64,000 nt of DNA. It comes from Papaver somniferum. Taxonomy: Eukaryota; Streptophyta; Magnoliopsida; Ranunculales; Papaveraceae. Numbering within the stretch: the stretch's first letter is position 1; each line of letters opens with the position of its first letter. The stretch lies in NCBI RefSeq assembly GCF_003573695.1, contig NC_039359.1:156356210-156420209 (forward strand), read 5' to 3'. Positions 20,566 through 33,330 of the stretch are shown here, one piece after another. The translations under genes were made by a program, and so were the position numbers. The notes under the pieces are model-generated. The model saw only the letters and a list, made by a program, of their open reading frames with translations. It was not told the DNA's origin and did no database searches.

Positions 20566-21590
20566 TTACAACTCTGACTGGGATTCTTTATCTTCTTCTA
20601 CAATAGAGCTTGCTTCACTCTTTGCCTGAGTTGAAGTTGTTACAGTCTCTTTGCATCATTTATTTCCTCACCAGTAATTCTAGCAGTGAATCGGCGTGCT
20701 TCTAAATCAAGGTCCGGCCACTCAGTAACCATTCTTTTGGCTCCCTGCTCAGGACAAGAAGAGTTATGATTATATGGATTTTGGAGTTAGATATGTGCCG
20801 TCTAGCCTAGAATAAATCAAGCAATTTGAAACATATGAACTTGAACCAGAATCCAACAAGAAGTCCAAATATGAAGTTCTACAACTCGCAAAGACACCTC
20901 TTCCATCAAATAACTTAGGAACAATGACGATGCATCATCAATGCCTTTACAGCTGAATTCAAGATCAAGAAGAGCTCTGCTGGCTTCGATTCGAATTTTC
21001 CACATAGCCTCAAAACTACGAAATGGTTTGATAAGTTCAAAGACACGTTCAATCCACCAAAATTCACACTTATATTATCAAAAAACCTAACCTTATTAGT
21101 ATCATATTCTTCAACCCTAAATCTTCTAACTGGATTCTTCACATATTTCCTGCACAGAAACATAACAAAATTGAATACAGAATCAATTAGGGTTTTTGAA
21201 AAAACAAAAAATAAGAGAAGAAAAACCCTAAAATCGTTAAATTAGGGTTCCCGAATCTAATTAGTAACAGGTAAAATACCCAATTTTAATTAGGGTTTAT
21301 GAAAAAAAAAAAAACCTAACTATAATTAGGGTTCCTGACATCTAGTATGAAATTGACGGAATAGGGTTGTAATTACCAACATCGTGATGTTCGCAAACAT
21401 GGTGATGATCTCTTGTAACATAACGACCGTATTGAACAACCAGTTACCAGAGGATGCAAATCTTCACAAAACACCACAAGATATGGATCAAAACCACACA
21501 CACACGAACTACATAACCTATTAAGTATCTTTTTGCGACTCGAAATCACTCGATATTCGGTGAATTGCTATTTTGCAGAGCTCTGATTAT
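20566..21590 (-). pseudogene. exon cluster containing a TAF2-like segment, probably chimeric
   Basis: Reading leftward there is a possible leader exon (about 21590-21380, donor TGTTG/GTAATT), an exon after CTGTGCAG near 21150 (KYVKNPVRRFRVEEYDTNK), then at 21056-20880 WIERVFELIKPFRSFEAM followed by WKIRIEASRALLDLEF and CKGIDDA, which I recognise as the C-terminal region of TAF2, the TFIID subunit with an aminopeptidase-like fold. The TAF2 frame degrades after EEVSLR. A last exon after CTGAGCAG (near 20746) reads [19 protein letters not shown] and, after a one-base shift, an acidic tail to a stop at 20566-20568; I do not recognise it. Only about 60 residues of TAF2 (normally over 1000) are present, so this looks like a gene fragment joined to other exons, not a working TAF2. 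Confidence 0.5.
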
Positions 21591-21599
21591 AGAAAATGA

Positions 21600-22180
21600 G
21601 AGAGAGGAGGCTGCAAAAAAAAAAAATGAAAAGGAAATGAAATGAAAACCTAACGGGTTATAGTTTCTGTTTAGTTCGGCCATATCCTGTCCGTCTAAAT
21701 AATCCTCTAGATCTACCGTTAACCCGATCTGTGGCTAAAGATTTGATGTAGTTAAGGACAAACTGGTAATTTCGTCTGGTCATTTAACTCTGACTCGGGG
21801 TGTCCTACTGACTTAACCAAAGAAATAACGGAAGTGTGACTCTTTTGTAAATGGTTTGTTACTCTATGATCATTTTGCAAATTGGGTTCTTAATTGTAGG
21901 ATTGTTTTATACATTTCCCTTCTGGAAAACAGTGCGAACGACTGATTCTTGTTTTCGGTCCAATGAAATAGTCATAATACCGGAAATCACATTTTATACA
22001 TTTAGTGTACCATCAGACCATTCTATAATGAGCATTCCGCTCATGTACAACAAATTCTTGTTCTCAAAAAACCCACTAATTGGAAATACGCACAAACCGA
22101 ACTTTGTTTAATTTAATTGCATAATGAACACAACTACAATTTCATTTGTTCAACTCAACCGTTTCCATTCATGTTCATAT
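21600..22180. other. no gene seen
   Basis: AT-rich intergenic sequence; the plus-strand frame at 21851-22111 has no recognisable domain. Confidence 0.5.
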
Positions 22181-22188
22181 GTTGCGTG

Positions 22189-22727
22189 TGGGGCTGTCAA
22201 TGGATATTCGATATCCGGTATCCGTTTCCGAACATCCAGATTCCGTTAGGTTAATATCCGACATAACGGCTATCCGGTATCCGATAACCTTAACGTAACG
22301 GATATCCGTTTATTAACATAACGGTACCGGTTAAGGGAGTTTCCGTTAAGTTAATATCCGATACCGTTAGTGTATAACTATATCATAAAATTTTCGGAAA
22401 TTTTCGATACCTAATACCCTTTAGGTTTACTCTTTAGCCATTTGATTACGTCTCTCCTAAGTAAATATCGGAAATTATCGAATATTAACGGAAATTATCG
22501 GAAATTATTGAATATTAACGGAAATTATCGGAAATTATTGGAAGTTTTTTGTATCATGAGTAGATAACGGAATAATATCCGATATCCGATAGCTTATCCT
22601 TAACCTTATCGATATTGAATTTTTGAATACAACGGATATTATCGTATACCGGATATCCGATAACCCTTAACCTTAACCTTATCGGTATTGCCAATATCCG
22701 ACGGATTTTTATCTATTGACAGCCCTA
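22189..22727. mobile_element. hAT-type MITE with perfect 8-bp target duplication
   Basis: A 539-bp element with inverted termini T(G/A)GGGCTGTCAAT(G/A)GATA. The 8-bp duplication GTTGCGTG is exact at 22181-22188 and 22728-22735. The interior is built from GATATCCG / CGGATATC and ACGGAAATTATCG iterations and has no coding potential. Confidence 0.92.
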
Positions 22728-22989
22728 GTTGCGTGACCTCGTTTGCCAGTACTTAGTCAGCTCTGGAAGATGTAGCTTGGATGAATAGGGTACACCTTCT
22801 TTCCTTGCTCATTATAGTCCTCATTATAGTCCTCATACGCATATCCTTCTAGCGCGAGTAATTTTTCTCCGGACCCTCACGTCATGGTGATGTAAATTAT
22901 TATTATTATTGCTTATATCTTAGCATCTCTCGGTAGTGCTCTAGCATCGCGGCTAGGTGTACGTCTCTGGTCCCCGAGGCGCCCTTTCT

Positions 22990-23265
22990 TAATGAGTCAA
23001 ACATTTTTTTTTTACAAAATTAGTCATAAAAATTCAAGGTGACCAAACTTGTGATACAAAAACCCCACTCAAATGTTGGGATCCATTAAAATTCCATCGT
23101 AAACAAAATTAATATAAAAACCCCAAATTTTTAAAAATTAACACAAAAACTCCAAATTTAAATTTGATGAAACCAACATTTAAAATTGGGGCTTTTGTGT
23201 TAATTTTGTTTTGATAGGGTTTTTGTGTTACTTTTATTTTGATGGGTTTTTTGTGGAAGGACGGT
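22990..23265. repeat. imperfect inverted repeat, possible MITE
   Basis: The left half is rich in ACAAAAACCCC / AAATTAACACAAAAA and the right half in its complement (GGGGCTTTTGTGTTAATTTT, GGGTTTTTGTGTTA). No clean ends or target duplication could be fixed. Confidence 0.35.
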
Positions 23266-23295
23266 GACACCTCTGGGGTTATAACTCGCGGACCG

Positions 23296-24150
23296 TTTTT
23301 TTTAATAGGAAATGTGATTTTATATTAATCATTGAAATCGTTGAACTTTGAGTTTTTCTCTCGTAATTGATAAGATCCAATCAGGAGGATCATTCTCCCA
23401 ATTAGTACTAGTAGACATGCTGATTGCATCTTTTGCTAATAAATCAACCACACTATTTGTTTCTCTAGGTACATAAGTGATTACCCAGTTATTGAAACAC
23501 TTAAGACTCTCAACACAATCTCTTATTATAGAGTTATTTTGCCATTTGACTACTCCAGCTTTTCCATTCAGAGCATCCACAACATTTCTGCAATCCCCTT
23601 CCACGTGAAGATTTGGTATTCCTTTCCTTTTTGCCAACTGGATTGCTTCAAACACTGTTAATACTTCAGCTTGTTCTAGATTTTCTGCTTGCTGGAAAGC
23701 ACCATGCACCTTTGAAGTCACCTGCACCATTTAGCATAATTATTCTTGTTCCCATACACTTAGTTTCTTTATAAAAAGAGGCATCAAAATTGATTTTAAT
23801 GAAACTGCTCAATGGGGTCTGCCATTGCACTATAGCTCTACCACTTGCATTCTGCCTCTGACTACTAGTTTGCCTTATTAAGTTCTCATTTCGTTCGAGG
23901 ATTGATTTCTTAATATTCTCAACTAGTTGATATACCTGCAACTGTGCATTATCAAACACAACAGCACGTCTAAATTTCCAAATGTGCCATAAAATGTGAC
24001 CAATACAGACAAGCAAGCTGTGTTAGGCATTCTACTATTTTGAAAACCATTACTAAACCAGCTACATATCCAATCCACCAAACCTGTACCAGATAACATG
24101 CTAGGCACATAGAATCTTGCTCCCTACGTTTCCATTCCATAGTTCTAACT
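23296..24150 (-). mobile_element. LINE-A: 5'-truncated LINE with RNase H domain
   Basis: The minus strand encodes the C-terminal part of a plant L1-type LINE: after a linker with LWHIWKFRRAVVFDN comes IKINFDASF, the start of an RNase H-like domain (RVT_3 type), which continues in another frame through VFEAIQLAKRKG, HVEGDCRNVVDALNG and YVPRETNSVVDLLAK to a stop at 23329. At least one frameshift (near 23700) breaks it. A T-run at 23297-23304 is the poly(A) tail seen from the plus strand. The upstream reverse transcriptase is absent. Confidence 0.8.
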
Positions 24151-24417
24151 CTTTCTTTCTCTGATCATGCTCTTCCTCATTGGTGATCAGTCTCAAGTAT
24201 AAATTTCATGTTATATCCCTCTGATAATTTTGGGATGTTTATAGTAAGTCCCCTAATTGTTCTGTCAAGCGTTAGTCTATGTGGCAATCATATTCCCTAA
24301 AATTCTTCTTGTATTTGCCTCTTGTTTTTGGATTCAGTCCCCAAGTAATCGAGTTGATTGGTGGTTGCATGCCCTAGATTTCGCTTTATCATGTCATTTT
24401 TCTACGAAGTCCCTGAA
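24150..24417. other. spacer between two LINE fragments, no gene seen
   Basis: Non-coding sequence. It continues on the other side of LINE-B at 25568, as the shared target duplication shows. Confidence 0.6.
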
Positions 24418-24434
24418 TAATGGGCACAACTCTT

Positions 24435-25550
24435 TTTTTTTTAAAGTGAAAAAGGTTATACTAAGAGTAAAAAGGTGCCGGCCCGGCACAGCCCGGCACA
24501 CGAAGTCGCATGCTTCACGCGCCATGTGTCGTGTTGTGATGTGCCAACGATTTGAACATGTTGTGCCGTGATGTGATTTACTAGTCAAAAGCTAGGCACA
24601 ACACAGTCCACGGGCACAACACACGAATAAACGTGTTGTGCCGTGCTGACACACGTGTTATAAACAATTTGAAATCACTTAATGTATACATTTAGTCGGA
24701 CATTATCATGGGAATTTAAATGGACAACATATCATTTGTAACTGTTTCAAGTAAAATTAACAAGTTTATTCAATAAAAAGAAATAGCCCATCAAACATAA
24801 AATTTGATCATTGCCATGTAAATTAATTTTCTAGTCAAATATAGGTAACGACATTATAACAACGATATTGAAATATATTTTCCAAATATTTAGGTATTAG
24901 ATGTGTTGTTATAAAAATAAGCCAACATAAAATGTCAAAAACTAGCGAGAATAGTGACTCTATACACAAAATGTGATGTATTATACCTTGTTATATGGTG
25001 TACTTGTGCATGCTATGACGTGCTTTCTTAACATGTTGTGCTGGGCTGAGCCACGTGCTTATCTGTATCGCGTGTTGTGCTGTGCTACTGTGCCGATTAG
25101 GCTAACCCAGCACATCCCACGAAACTAACGTGCTGGGCCTTGCTGGGCTAAATCACGTGCTGGGCTGTGCTGGCTCAGATTTTAACGTGATGTGTTGGGT
25201 TGTGCTCGTGCTGGCACAGCCCAATTTACACCTCTAATTTCCACTTCATCTTCTTCTTCTATAAGAACTGGGACATTCCTTAAATCTCCTTTTAGCAAAT
25301 CCCATTCAAGTTGCTCATTTGCATTCAATCTAAATTGAAATGCCCAAACCATCTACCCTCCTGTATCATGTCAGCAATTGAGACTTGCTTTTTTTGACAG
25401 GTATTGAAGATAACAGGAAATAAATCCTTCAAGCAGCCAACATCTAGCCATTTATCATACCAGAATCTAATTCCTTTCCCATTTCTTATCTTGAAGGTAA
25501 CAAAATTCTTAATTTCAGATACCAATCTTGAATTAAGGTAATAAAATTCT
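24435..25550 (-). mobile_element. LINE-B: truncated LINE split by a hAT
   Basis: The 17-bp direct repeat TAATGGGCACAACTCTT at 24418-24434 and 25551-25567 marks a retrotransposed insertion; a T-run at its left edge is the minus-strand poly(A) tail. The coding remnant (25525-25325) has VTFKIRNGKGIRFWYDKWL and LKDLFPVIF, the segment between reverse transcriptase and the zinc-binding region of plant LINEs. The remainder is occupied by a hAT element. Confidence 0.8.
24463..25236. mobile_element. non-autonomous hAT inside LINE-B
   Basis: The right end reads, inverted, TAGAGGTGTAAATTGGGCTG and the left end TAAGAGTAAAAAGGTGCCGG; both lead into subterminal clusters of CGGCACAGCCCGGCAC / CGTGCTGGGCTGTGCTGG, typical of a plant hAT family. 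The left boundary is approximate and no 8-bp duplication could be shown. Confidence 0.6.
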
Positions 25551-25567
25551 TAATGGGCACAACTCTT

Positions 25568-26400
25568 GCTTGATAAACTTTTCAGATTTATGCAAATTGG
25601 ATTTGGTGGCGATTCCACTGCACCATGAGTTATACTATATTTCATGTCGCGTAACATGTATGTTACATTTTTGATAATCTCCCCCCTTTGTAGAGCAACC
25701 AAGCCGAAATGATAATCCTTACCCATTTTTTGGTTAACCAAACGGATTTTGGTTCACCAAACGGAATAGGACCAAAATGCTTAACAGAATAGGGACCTTT
25801 CGTTCAATATATATCTAACTAACGATAGAAAAGATTAACGGATTAGGGACCTAAAAATAATAATATGTAAAACCGTTTATTTACAGAAATGCCATTTTTA
25901 TAAAAAAGAAGACAAATATTTAAAAACTCCGTATCTTCCAAATGGTATGTCGGATTTTTGTAAATTTTATATATTTGGAAAGCTCTTTGAATTACCTACG
26001 CAACAAGTATAAACAATAATATCGAACTTTTAGTTTTTAATGTATTTACAATCCTCAAATAAAAAAACTAGCTATAATTTAAAGGTAAATTGAAAGAGCC
26101 TGTGTAATTTTTATATGTTGCCTACGTGATGCTCAAATACTTCACTTGATAAACTATAAAACTACTTAGAAGAATCTATAGCTTATAGTTACGAATACAA
26201 AAGATTACCTCTATTTCATTAAAATTAATATTTTCACTTTTTCATTTTTATCCAATAATAAACCAAATTGGAAAGTAAAATGCAAATACCAATATTTAAG
26301 AAATGAAAGGAAAAATTATGAAATAGTATTGTCGCCGACGTGCATCGCATGTGCCCACTACTTATAATTGTAGGGCGGCGACTTAATACCACCATGCTCT
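25568..26400. other. no gene seen
   Basis: AT-rich non-coding DNA with a 'GATTAGGGACC'-like block repeated loosely. An inverted GTCGCCG ... GGCGGCGAC pair lies at about 26330-26372. Confidence 0.5.
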
Positions 26401-26629
26401 ACTTCCTCCCATTAGGTCTATGTGCGCGTCCAAGGCTCAGTCATCTTATCTTATCTTCTCTTTTCCTTTCTTTTTAACATTTTTGAGTAATGATTATCTT
26501 TTAGTAGTTTACTCCTTCCTTGTCTTTAACTCTTATTTCTTTGTTGATTACCATGACATGGCGAGTGGGGTCGCTGTGTCCCTAACGTGTGATCGAATGT
26601 ATAGTCCTGCTTCTTCCGCTAGACCAAAG

Positions 26630-26861
26630 CTTAGTCACTCACCTTTTTTATTTACCGTTTTCATGTTCGAGTGTATAGTCGTCTCATTCTTAGGCATGGC
26701 ATCTTCACCCTATCAGTGTGTCCACACATGTTGGAGTGTATGTCTTAAGCTCCTCTCATTCTGAAGTGTTCTTACTTCTTTCTTTTTCTTTCATGTTGGA
26801 CAAGCAGAGCTAGGTCTTGGTATATTCTCATTTCTTTCACTTTATTTGGTTCTTAAAACAA
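26630..26861. repeat. left part of a split minisatellite
   Basis: Degenerate units containing (T/G)GAGTGTATRGTC and AAGCAGAGCTAGGTCTTGGTAT, of the same type as 44251-44985. The LTR element at 26867-44245 interrupts the array. Confidence 0.55.
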
Positions 26862-26866
26862 GCAAC

Positions 26867-26979
26867 TGTAGGTTTAGTTCGTGTCAAGTTTGAAATTAGT
26901 CAAACTTGGAATGGTCGGCCAGTTATGGGTTTGGGATAATCCTAACTTGGTCGGTGAGTGAAATTTGGATTTATCCAAA
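26867..26979 (+). repeat. 5' LTR of the LARD, left piece
   Basis: TGTAGGTTTAGTTCGTG onward, matching 43312-43425; cut at TTATCCAAA by the MULE. Confidence 0.9.
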
Positions 26980-27179
26980 GTAGAAATTGACGTTTAGTCC
27001 CAAAGTTACTGGGTTTTGGACGTTCTACTCCATCCATCAGAATCCTAGTACAGTCTAGTCCAAAAAAAAACCGCCCAAAACAGATTAGTCCAAACCTGGA
27101 CGAGTTAGTCCAAATTCATGGACGAGTCCCGATTTTGGACGTTTCCCATATACCATAATTACTCTTGAACGATTTATGG

Positions 27180-27190
27180 TATATAAAGCC
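27180..27190 (+). promoter_or_regulatory. candidate TATA box of the MULE transposase gene
   Basis: TATATAAAG about 280 bp before the transposase ATG, within the left terminal region of the MULE. Confidence 0.45.
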
Positions 27191-27459
27191 TGATTTTGAA
27201 ATCGAATTTTCTGAATCTGAAATTTGAATTCAAAACAGGATGCAACTCTGAGATGATTTGGGAGGCGATTTTACAGTTTCAGTGAAGATTTAATCGTTTC
27301 TTCATCATATTTCAACTCAGGTTACGCTCGATCCAGTTCTAGAGTCGAAATTCTTAATCTCAGATTTGAAGAAACCACAGATGAGAGATAGATCGTTCTA
27401 GGTTTGAATTCGGAGGTGATTTATCAGATTTTTAGAGCTTAGATTGTATTTGATTGCTA

Positions 27460-30400
27460 ATGGAGCCGAATTCAACCTCAGGTTAGTTTTCTTTTGGTTG
27501 TACTTCAATCTAATTTTCAGGTATTGTTTCTGATGTTTAGTTTTTTTGAGTTTATGATTTGATGATATCAATTCGTATGACCTTTAGTTGATATTTTGTT
27601 ATATAGTAACTTTTGATTCTTGCGGTGATGATGATTTATTGTTAATACTTGATAAATTCGATTTTTGTTACTTGATGTTGATTTTTTTAGTTTTATGATG
27701 CATGATATGAAATAGAACTGATACTATATCCTAGTCTTCTATTTTTGTTCCAGTAAGATTCTGGAGCTTAGTTGATGGAGTATTATTATCTAGGTTTACT
27801 GTTACTTGATGTTTTTGGCATTTTTTAAATGTGTACTTTCATGTACACCGTTTACTTTTTAGGTTGTATGAAATTGAAGCTTCAGATGTTTATAATCATT
27901 TGTTTTGTAATATGTAGGGGTACCAAATAAGCCTGACAATTTTATTAATGTTGTTTTGAATCATGGTGAGCATTCTGTTGTTTTTCGTGTTAATACTAAA
28001 ATAACCATAGAAGAACTGAAGCATTTAGCATGCAAGCAGTGGAGGTCTTTGTCTCTTGGGAGTATATGTTTCAGCTATATGGACAATGCTCAAGTAGTTT
28101 TTGTGACAGGTGATATACAACTGCAAAGCTTAATTGGTTTCATGATTCTTATTGATAATGAAGATGTCTATTTGCATGTGGATATGATTCTGAATCATAC
28201 TTCTCGTTCTAAGTCTAGTTGTAGCAGAAGTTCTAGTTCTAAGTCTGGTTGCAGTAGTAGTTCTGGTTCTTGTTCTAAGTATGCTTGTGAAATTGAAAGT
28301 CCTAAGATGGTAAGGGTGTTAGATCATGATGCAGACAAGGGGAAGCCTCTTATTATCGATGAATGGAATTATCTATTTGACGAGATTGGTAGAGAATTCA
28401 TGGGTGGTGTTAAAGCTGTTAGGATTGCTGTCGATAAGTACAAGATGGCTACTGGTCACAAGACTGTTATTCTTAAAAATGACAAAACTCGTTTTACTGC
28501 AAAGTGCAAAGAAGATGGTTGTTCTTGGAGGATTCATTTTGGTCCTGTGAATGGTGATACTTCTCGGTTCGTGCTGAAAGATTCTAACGCTTACAGGTTA
28601 GTGGTTTTCATACTAGTCTCATTACTTATCTTTAGGTGTAAATTGTGCATCTTATATATGTAGATTTGTTTTAGGTGTATATTGTAGTGCACTGTACTTG
28701 TTGTACTCTTAAATTACATGTTTTTGCTTGGTTTTTGTGTATGTTCATAGTGTTGGTTTTGAGATCTTATTAGGTGTAAATTGTGGTGCACATTACTTAT
28801 TCCAGTTTTTTTTTTATAGTTGTGGTGTTGGTTTGAGGTTGAAGAGTCCTGCGGTGACAACCACGTTAGTCAAGCATTTGATCGCCGACAATTTACAGGG
28901 TGATCCTAGCTTAAAACCCAGACAAATCATGTCACTTTTCAAGAAAACTTATGGGTCCAATATTAAGTATCACCATGCCCGTAGAGGGAAATAAGCTGTA
29001 TTTGAAGAACATTATGGAGATGACGAGAAGTCGTATAGCGATTTTACTTAGTATGTCAAAGCAATTGAAGAAACTAATCCCGATAGCTATGTGAAGCTTG
29101 AAGTTGAGGATGGAACCAGTAGATTTCATAGGATATTCGTTTGTTACGGTGCTTGCAAGCATAGCTATAGGTATCTCAGGCCCATGATTTACTTGGACGC
29201 TACTTTCCTTACTGGTAGATACAAGGGTACTCTTAGAGCTGGCAAACAAGTTGAAACCCGCGGGTTAACCCGTGCCCGGACCGTGAAAACCCGAACCCGG
29301 ACCGGCTGGTTTCTAAACAAGTCGGGTTCGGGTTGGAGAAATGGTGACCCGTCAAAAAACGGGTTAACCCAGTCCGGCCCGTACAATCACGGGTTAACCC
29401 GTTAACCCGCACTTCGTTTTTGCCGGATGTCACTAATGTCTATACGTGTCTCCTCTCCTGCCAATCTGCCATGCAGCCATGGTATAAAAACAAAAAAACC
29501 CTACTTACTTCGTCTTCTCCGTCCACACTTCCCAGCGGCAGCCTCAGTTGTCAGTTCACAGACAAAGTTCTTTCGTCTTCTCCGTCTGCTACTACTTCGA
29601 TCTTGAAGGATTTGAGTCATTTGACTCTTGAGTATTCTCTGTGTAAGCAAGCGGGACTGTGGGTGTGGTAGAAAGACTGAAAGTGAAAGAGGGGAGATGG
29701 AAAATCCAATACGTAAAGGAAAACCCTATTTCTCTTTTATATCTGTAAATCCATGTTTTCAAAACCCTATTCTATTCTATATCTATAAACCCCTTTTCTC
29801 ATACCCTATTTCTCTTCATATCTTCAAAATCCCCTTTCTTCAAAACCCTATTTTTGATTTCAATTCTCATCAGGTAATGTTATGGTTTTCGAAAGTTAAT
29901 TTCTTTATGTTTTGTTTTCAATTTTTTGGATGTTAGGGGTTTGAATTTAATTTTTGTTTTTTTTTGAATGTAGAAGTCCTTCAGGTGCAAATTAATCTTC
30001 TAGTAATTTGAATTTCTCCATAACTTTGATTCTATTTGAATTGTTAGAGGTTAATTTCTTGATAGATTGTCCAGTAACTCCTTTCTTCAATTTCTCTGTT
30101 AAGGTTTCAATTGAAGTTCCTTTCTTTTTAATATTGTGTGGAAGACCTCCAGCCTCAAGGTGCAGTAATTTCTCAAAGATCTTCAGGTATAACATCTTGA
30201 TTAAAGATTGGTTTTAATTTAATATTTTCTATGGTTTTAGAATCTTGAATAGCGTTTCATACTTTACTTTCATTCGTGGTTTTATTAGGGATTTGCTTAT
30301 GTTTTATTAGGAATCTTGGATGGATGTTTTTATTAGCTCAAAGCCTCAAAGGCTCAAACTATGTGGTTTTAATTAGGGATTTGCTTATGTATGTGAATAT

Positions 30401-32869
30401 GTGATTGTGCATATTTTATTTTAATTAGAGCATGGATACAGTGTTACAGACACAATTACAGTTGGTTCTTTCTTTACATTTTCATTCATCTCAATTCTCC
30501 ATTCTCTAATGATTGTATATTTGTAACTTTGTATGCTATGTTTGGCAAGACCTAGTGAGTAGTGAGTAGTGACTACTGACTAGTGCTAGTGTGCTACCTC
30601 CTACCTTGAAAGAACAAAGTGGGGGTTTATTATGTGAACTTCCTTGTTTGATGTTTCTTTGTTGAGTATCTAACATTCCAAGTCCATGACTGGGTTTTGG
30701 TTGTTAAAGCTTAAATTGTGTTTGTTAAATTCAACAATGCAGCATAAATTGTTGATGTACTACATGCTTCAGGCTAGTTTCATGTATTCAAGATAATAAT
30801 GTGTATGGTGGATAACTGGATATCATCTTATTATGCTCTTCATTTGTGTGTAAAACTGTGAATTGTGATAAACTGATAATGTTACTATGAGTCTGTGACT
30901 GTCAATTGAATGGGATGCAAATTGCAATGCAAGTAAGTGGTTGTTAATATCTTTATTGTTGGACACAAAGTCATAAAGTACAAACAGTTATTTATCACTT
31001 ACCAGTGTCTCCAAATATTGCATACAAAAGAGATTGGAGATGTTTTTTTGGACAGTAAACACTTTTTTTGATTAACCACACAATATATATTTTGTGCGGG
31101 AAGTGGTTGTTAATATCTTTATTGTCGCACTTGGTGATACAAATTACAAACAATGGTATTGCTACAGTCTCGGAGGATTTTTTTTCTTTGTTGAAAATAT
31201 CATCATGAACTGATGAAGTACTGTAACTAAAGTATTAAACTACTAATGACTAGTATTTGTGTTCCTTTAATCCTTTAAATGCAAAAGTAGTTTAGTTTTG
31301 CAATTTTGAGTTTTTGAATCGAAATATCAAATGAATTAGATGAAATGATGAATGTTAAATTAAGTACTTAGGTTGGGAAGGAGCTTTAGATGGCCTGAAT
31401 GTGGCCGGAAATAGCCCAGAAATCGATTTCTGGCGAGTTGACTCAACAAAAACCAGCTAACCCGTGAGCTCTCGTGAACCCGCAAGCTTTACCCAGGACG
31501 GGCGCGGGTTGGAGAAATGACCACCCATGAAGAATTTCAACCCGCAAGCTTAGGCTTGTATTAACCCGTAACCCGCGGGTTGGTCACAAGCCAGCCCCGG
31601 CCCGCACGTTTGCCAGCTCTAAGTACTCTTAAGAATGCAACATGTATCAACGGAAACAATGAGTTTTACCTATTTTCTTTTGCTATTGTTTCTTCTGAAA
31701 ACAAAGATAATTGGTTTTGGTTTCTGGAGAATTTTCAACATGTTGCCGATGGTCGTCCGATTGTTTTCCTTAGTGATCGTCATGAAGGACTTCTGCAGGG
31801 CATTCCAAAATATTTTCCTAATTCACATCACATCTATTGCTTTTACCACATCAAATGCAATCTCCCCATTGGATCAGGTGATGCGAATTCGAAGCCCGTT
31901 CTTGATTTGTTTTACAAAGCTGTGTACTCTTACACGCCAGCAAACTTTGAAGAAGCTTTGAGGGGAATACATGCAATTGGAGATGGACATGTTGCTAACT
32001 ATATCAGAACTATTCCAAAGGAGAAATGGGAAAATGAGTTTTTCCCTGTATGCAGATATGGTGCTCACTCTTTAACTCTTGCCGAGTCCATTAACAACTG
32101 GGTTCTTCCTTTCAAAAAGTTGCCTGCTTTTGTTCTTCTCGATGCGGTACGGTGAGTTTTATGTTTAGTTTTTTATTTATGCAAGTATGTCTACATTATT
32201 GCATACATGGATTTGCTTGTTTTGTAGATACTTGTACACGTGTTCATCTGTGATTCTGCAACTGTGTGTACATTATTGTACACATGGATTTCCTTAATGT
32301 GTACAACTATGTACACATGTTTTATCCGTATTCCTTCTGGATCATGTTTTTGATTTTATTTTTTGTGTTTTTATTATGTTAGTTTGAAGGTTATGGAGCA
32401 AATATCTGAGAGAAGGATACTAGGTCTGGAAACATTCAACACTAGGCTCACTCCTGAATATGAGGCTTTACTAAAGGAAAACATCGACATTGGTCGTACT
32501 TGGACTGTTGTTCAGTCCATGGAAAGATTGTATGAAGTCAGGTCTCCCCGGACTCATTCTGTATATCTATTGCAGAAAACTTGTACATGTCACAGGTGGC
32601 GAGTGAATGGTTTTCCTTGTGCGCATGCTTGTGCTGCCATTCAAGCTACTAGAGAAGACATCTATTCATTTGTTGAGCCATACTTCACCACCGAATGGTA
32701 CAACATGACATACCAGGAGATCATCTTTCCAATCCCCAATTATGACAAGCCGCAGTCTTATGATCCTAGTGATAGGGTTATTGTTCCTATTCATGTTCCT
32801 CCACCAGGTAGACGAAGAACACAGCGCTTCAAGAATGCATATGAAAAGAAAAAGAGGAAAATGATGTGA
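27460..32869 (+). pseudogene. MULE transposase (mudrA-like), broken by stops and a hAT
   Basis: Four exons can be joined in frame: 27460-27481, 27918-28596, 28820-32151 (minus the hAT at 29234-31621 and one target-site copy) and 32383-32869. Order of domains: a PB1-like N-terminus, a serine-rich linker, the MuDR DNA-binding domain (FMGGVKAVRIAVDKYKMATG, then CKEDGCSWRI), a catalytic domain with IYLDATFL (first Asp, codon 29196-29198) and FLSDRHEGL (second Asp, codon 31774-31776), and a SWIM zinc finger CTCHRWRVNGFPCAHACAAI near 32583-32640. Family length is kept. In-frame stops at 28992-28994 and 29049-29051 plus the hAT inactivate it. It would catalyse cut-and-paste transposition in the nucleus. 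Confidence 0.9.
29234..31621. mobile_element. 2.4-kb non-autonomous hAT inside the transposase exon
   Basis: Termini TAGAGCTGGCAAAC ... GTTTGCCAGCTCTA are inverted repeats. Flanks GGTACTCT (29226-29233) and AGTACTCT (31622-31629) form an 8-bp duplication with one change; deleting the element restores the reading frame YKGTLKNATC. Subterminal regions are packed with CGGGTTAACCCG motifs. No hAT transposase or other convincing coding sequence is inside; 29490-29930 looks like a plant leader with CCCTATTT repeats. Confidence 0.92.
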
Positions 32870-33330
32870 ACAAAGTGCTTCACTCTTGATCACCATAACA
32901 GAGCTACCTTCCCCATGCTTTGATGATTTTTTCTATGTTTCATTTTTTCAAAGATTCTGTCTTTTCAAGTTTCTTTTGGCGTGGATAATTAGTGCCAGTA
33001 CATGTGTACCATTATGTACACCTTCCTGAAAACTTATCTTTTTCTTACCTGTCTTTTTTCAGGTGTATCACTATGTACACCTTGGTGTACAATGGATGCT
33101 TCTAGTCTATTTTGCTCAGTAATATTATATGTTTTCAGATCTGTATACTTTTGCTATGTTCAATTCTCATGTTTTTCAGTTCTACATGCTATACAAATTT
33201 TAGTAATATATTTTTATGTTTTCAATTTTTATAATTTTGATCAAGTATAAAAATCTGTCAGTACACGTGTACCATTATGTACACCTTCTAAACATTTTCT
33301 GCTCTGTCAGTAACTGTGCACAATCAAGTA
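32220..33330. repeat. GGTGTACA/TGTACACC palindromes, transposase intron and tail
   Basis: Several units of the form GTGTACA, 4-8 variable bases, TGTACAC: near 32267, 32301, 33000, 33063 and 33263. They lie in the last intron and 3' flank of the transposase gene, not in exons. Confidence 0.75.

Noticed and set aside
24257..24588. A gene spanning LINE-B's left boundary
   Set aside because: The frame crosses a target duplication, poly(A) tail and hAT terminus, so it cannot be ancestral coding sequence.
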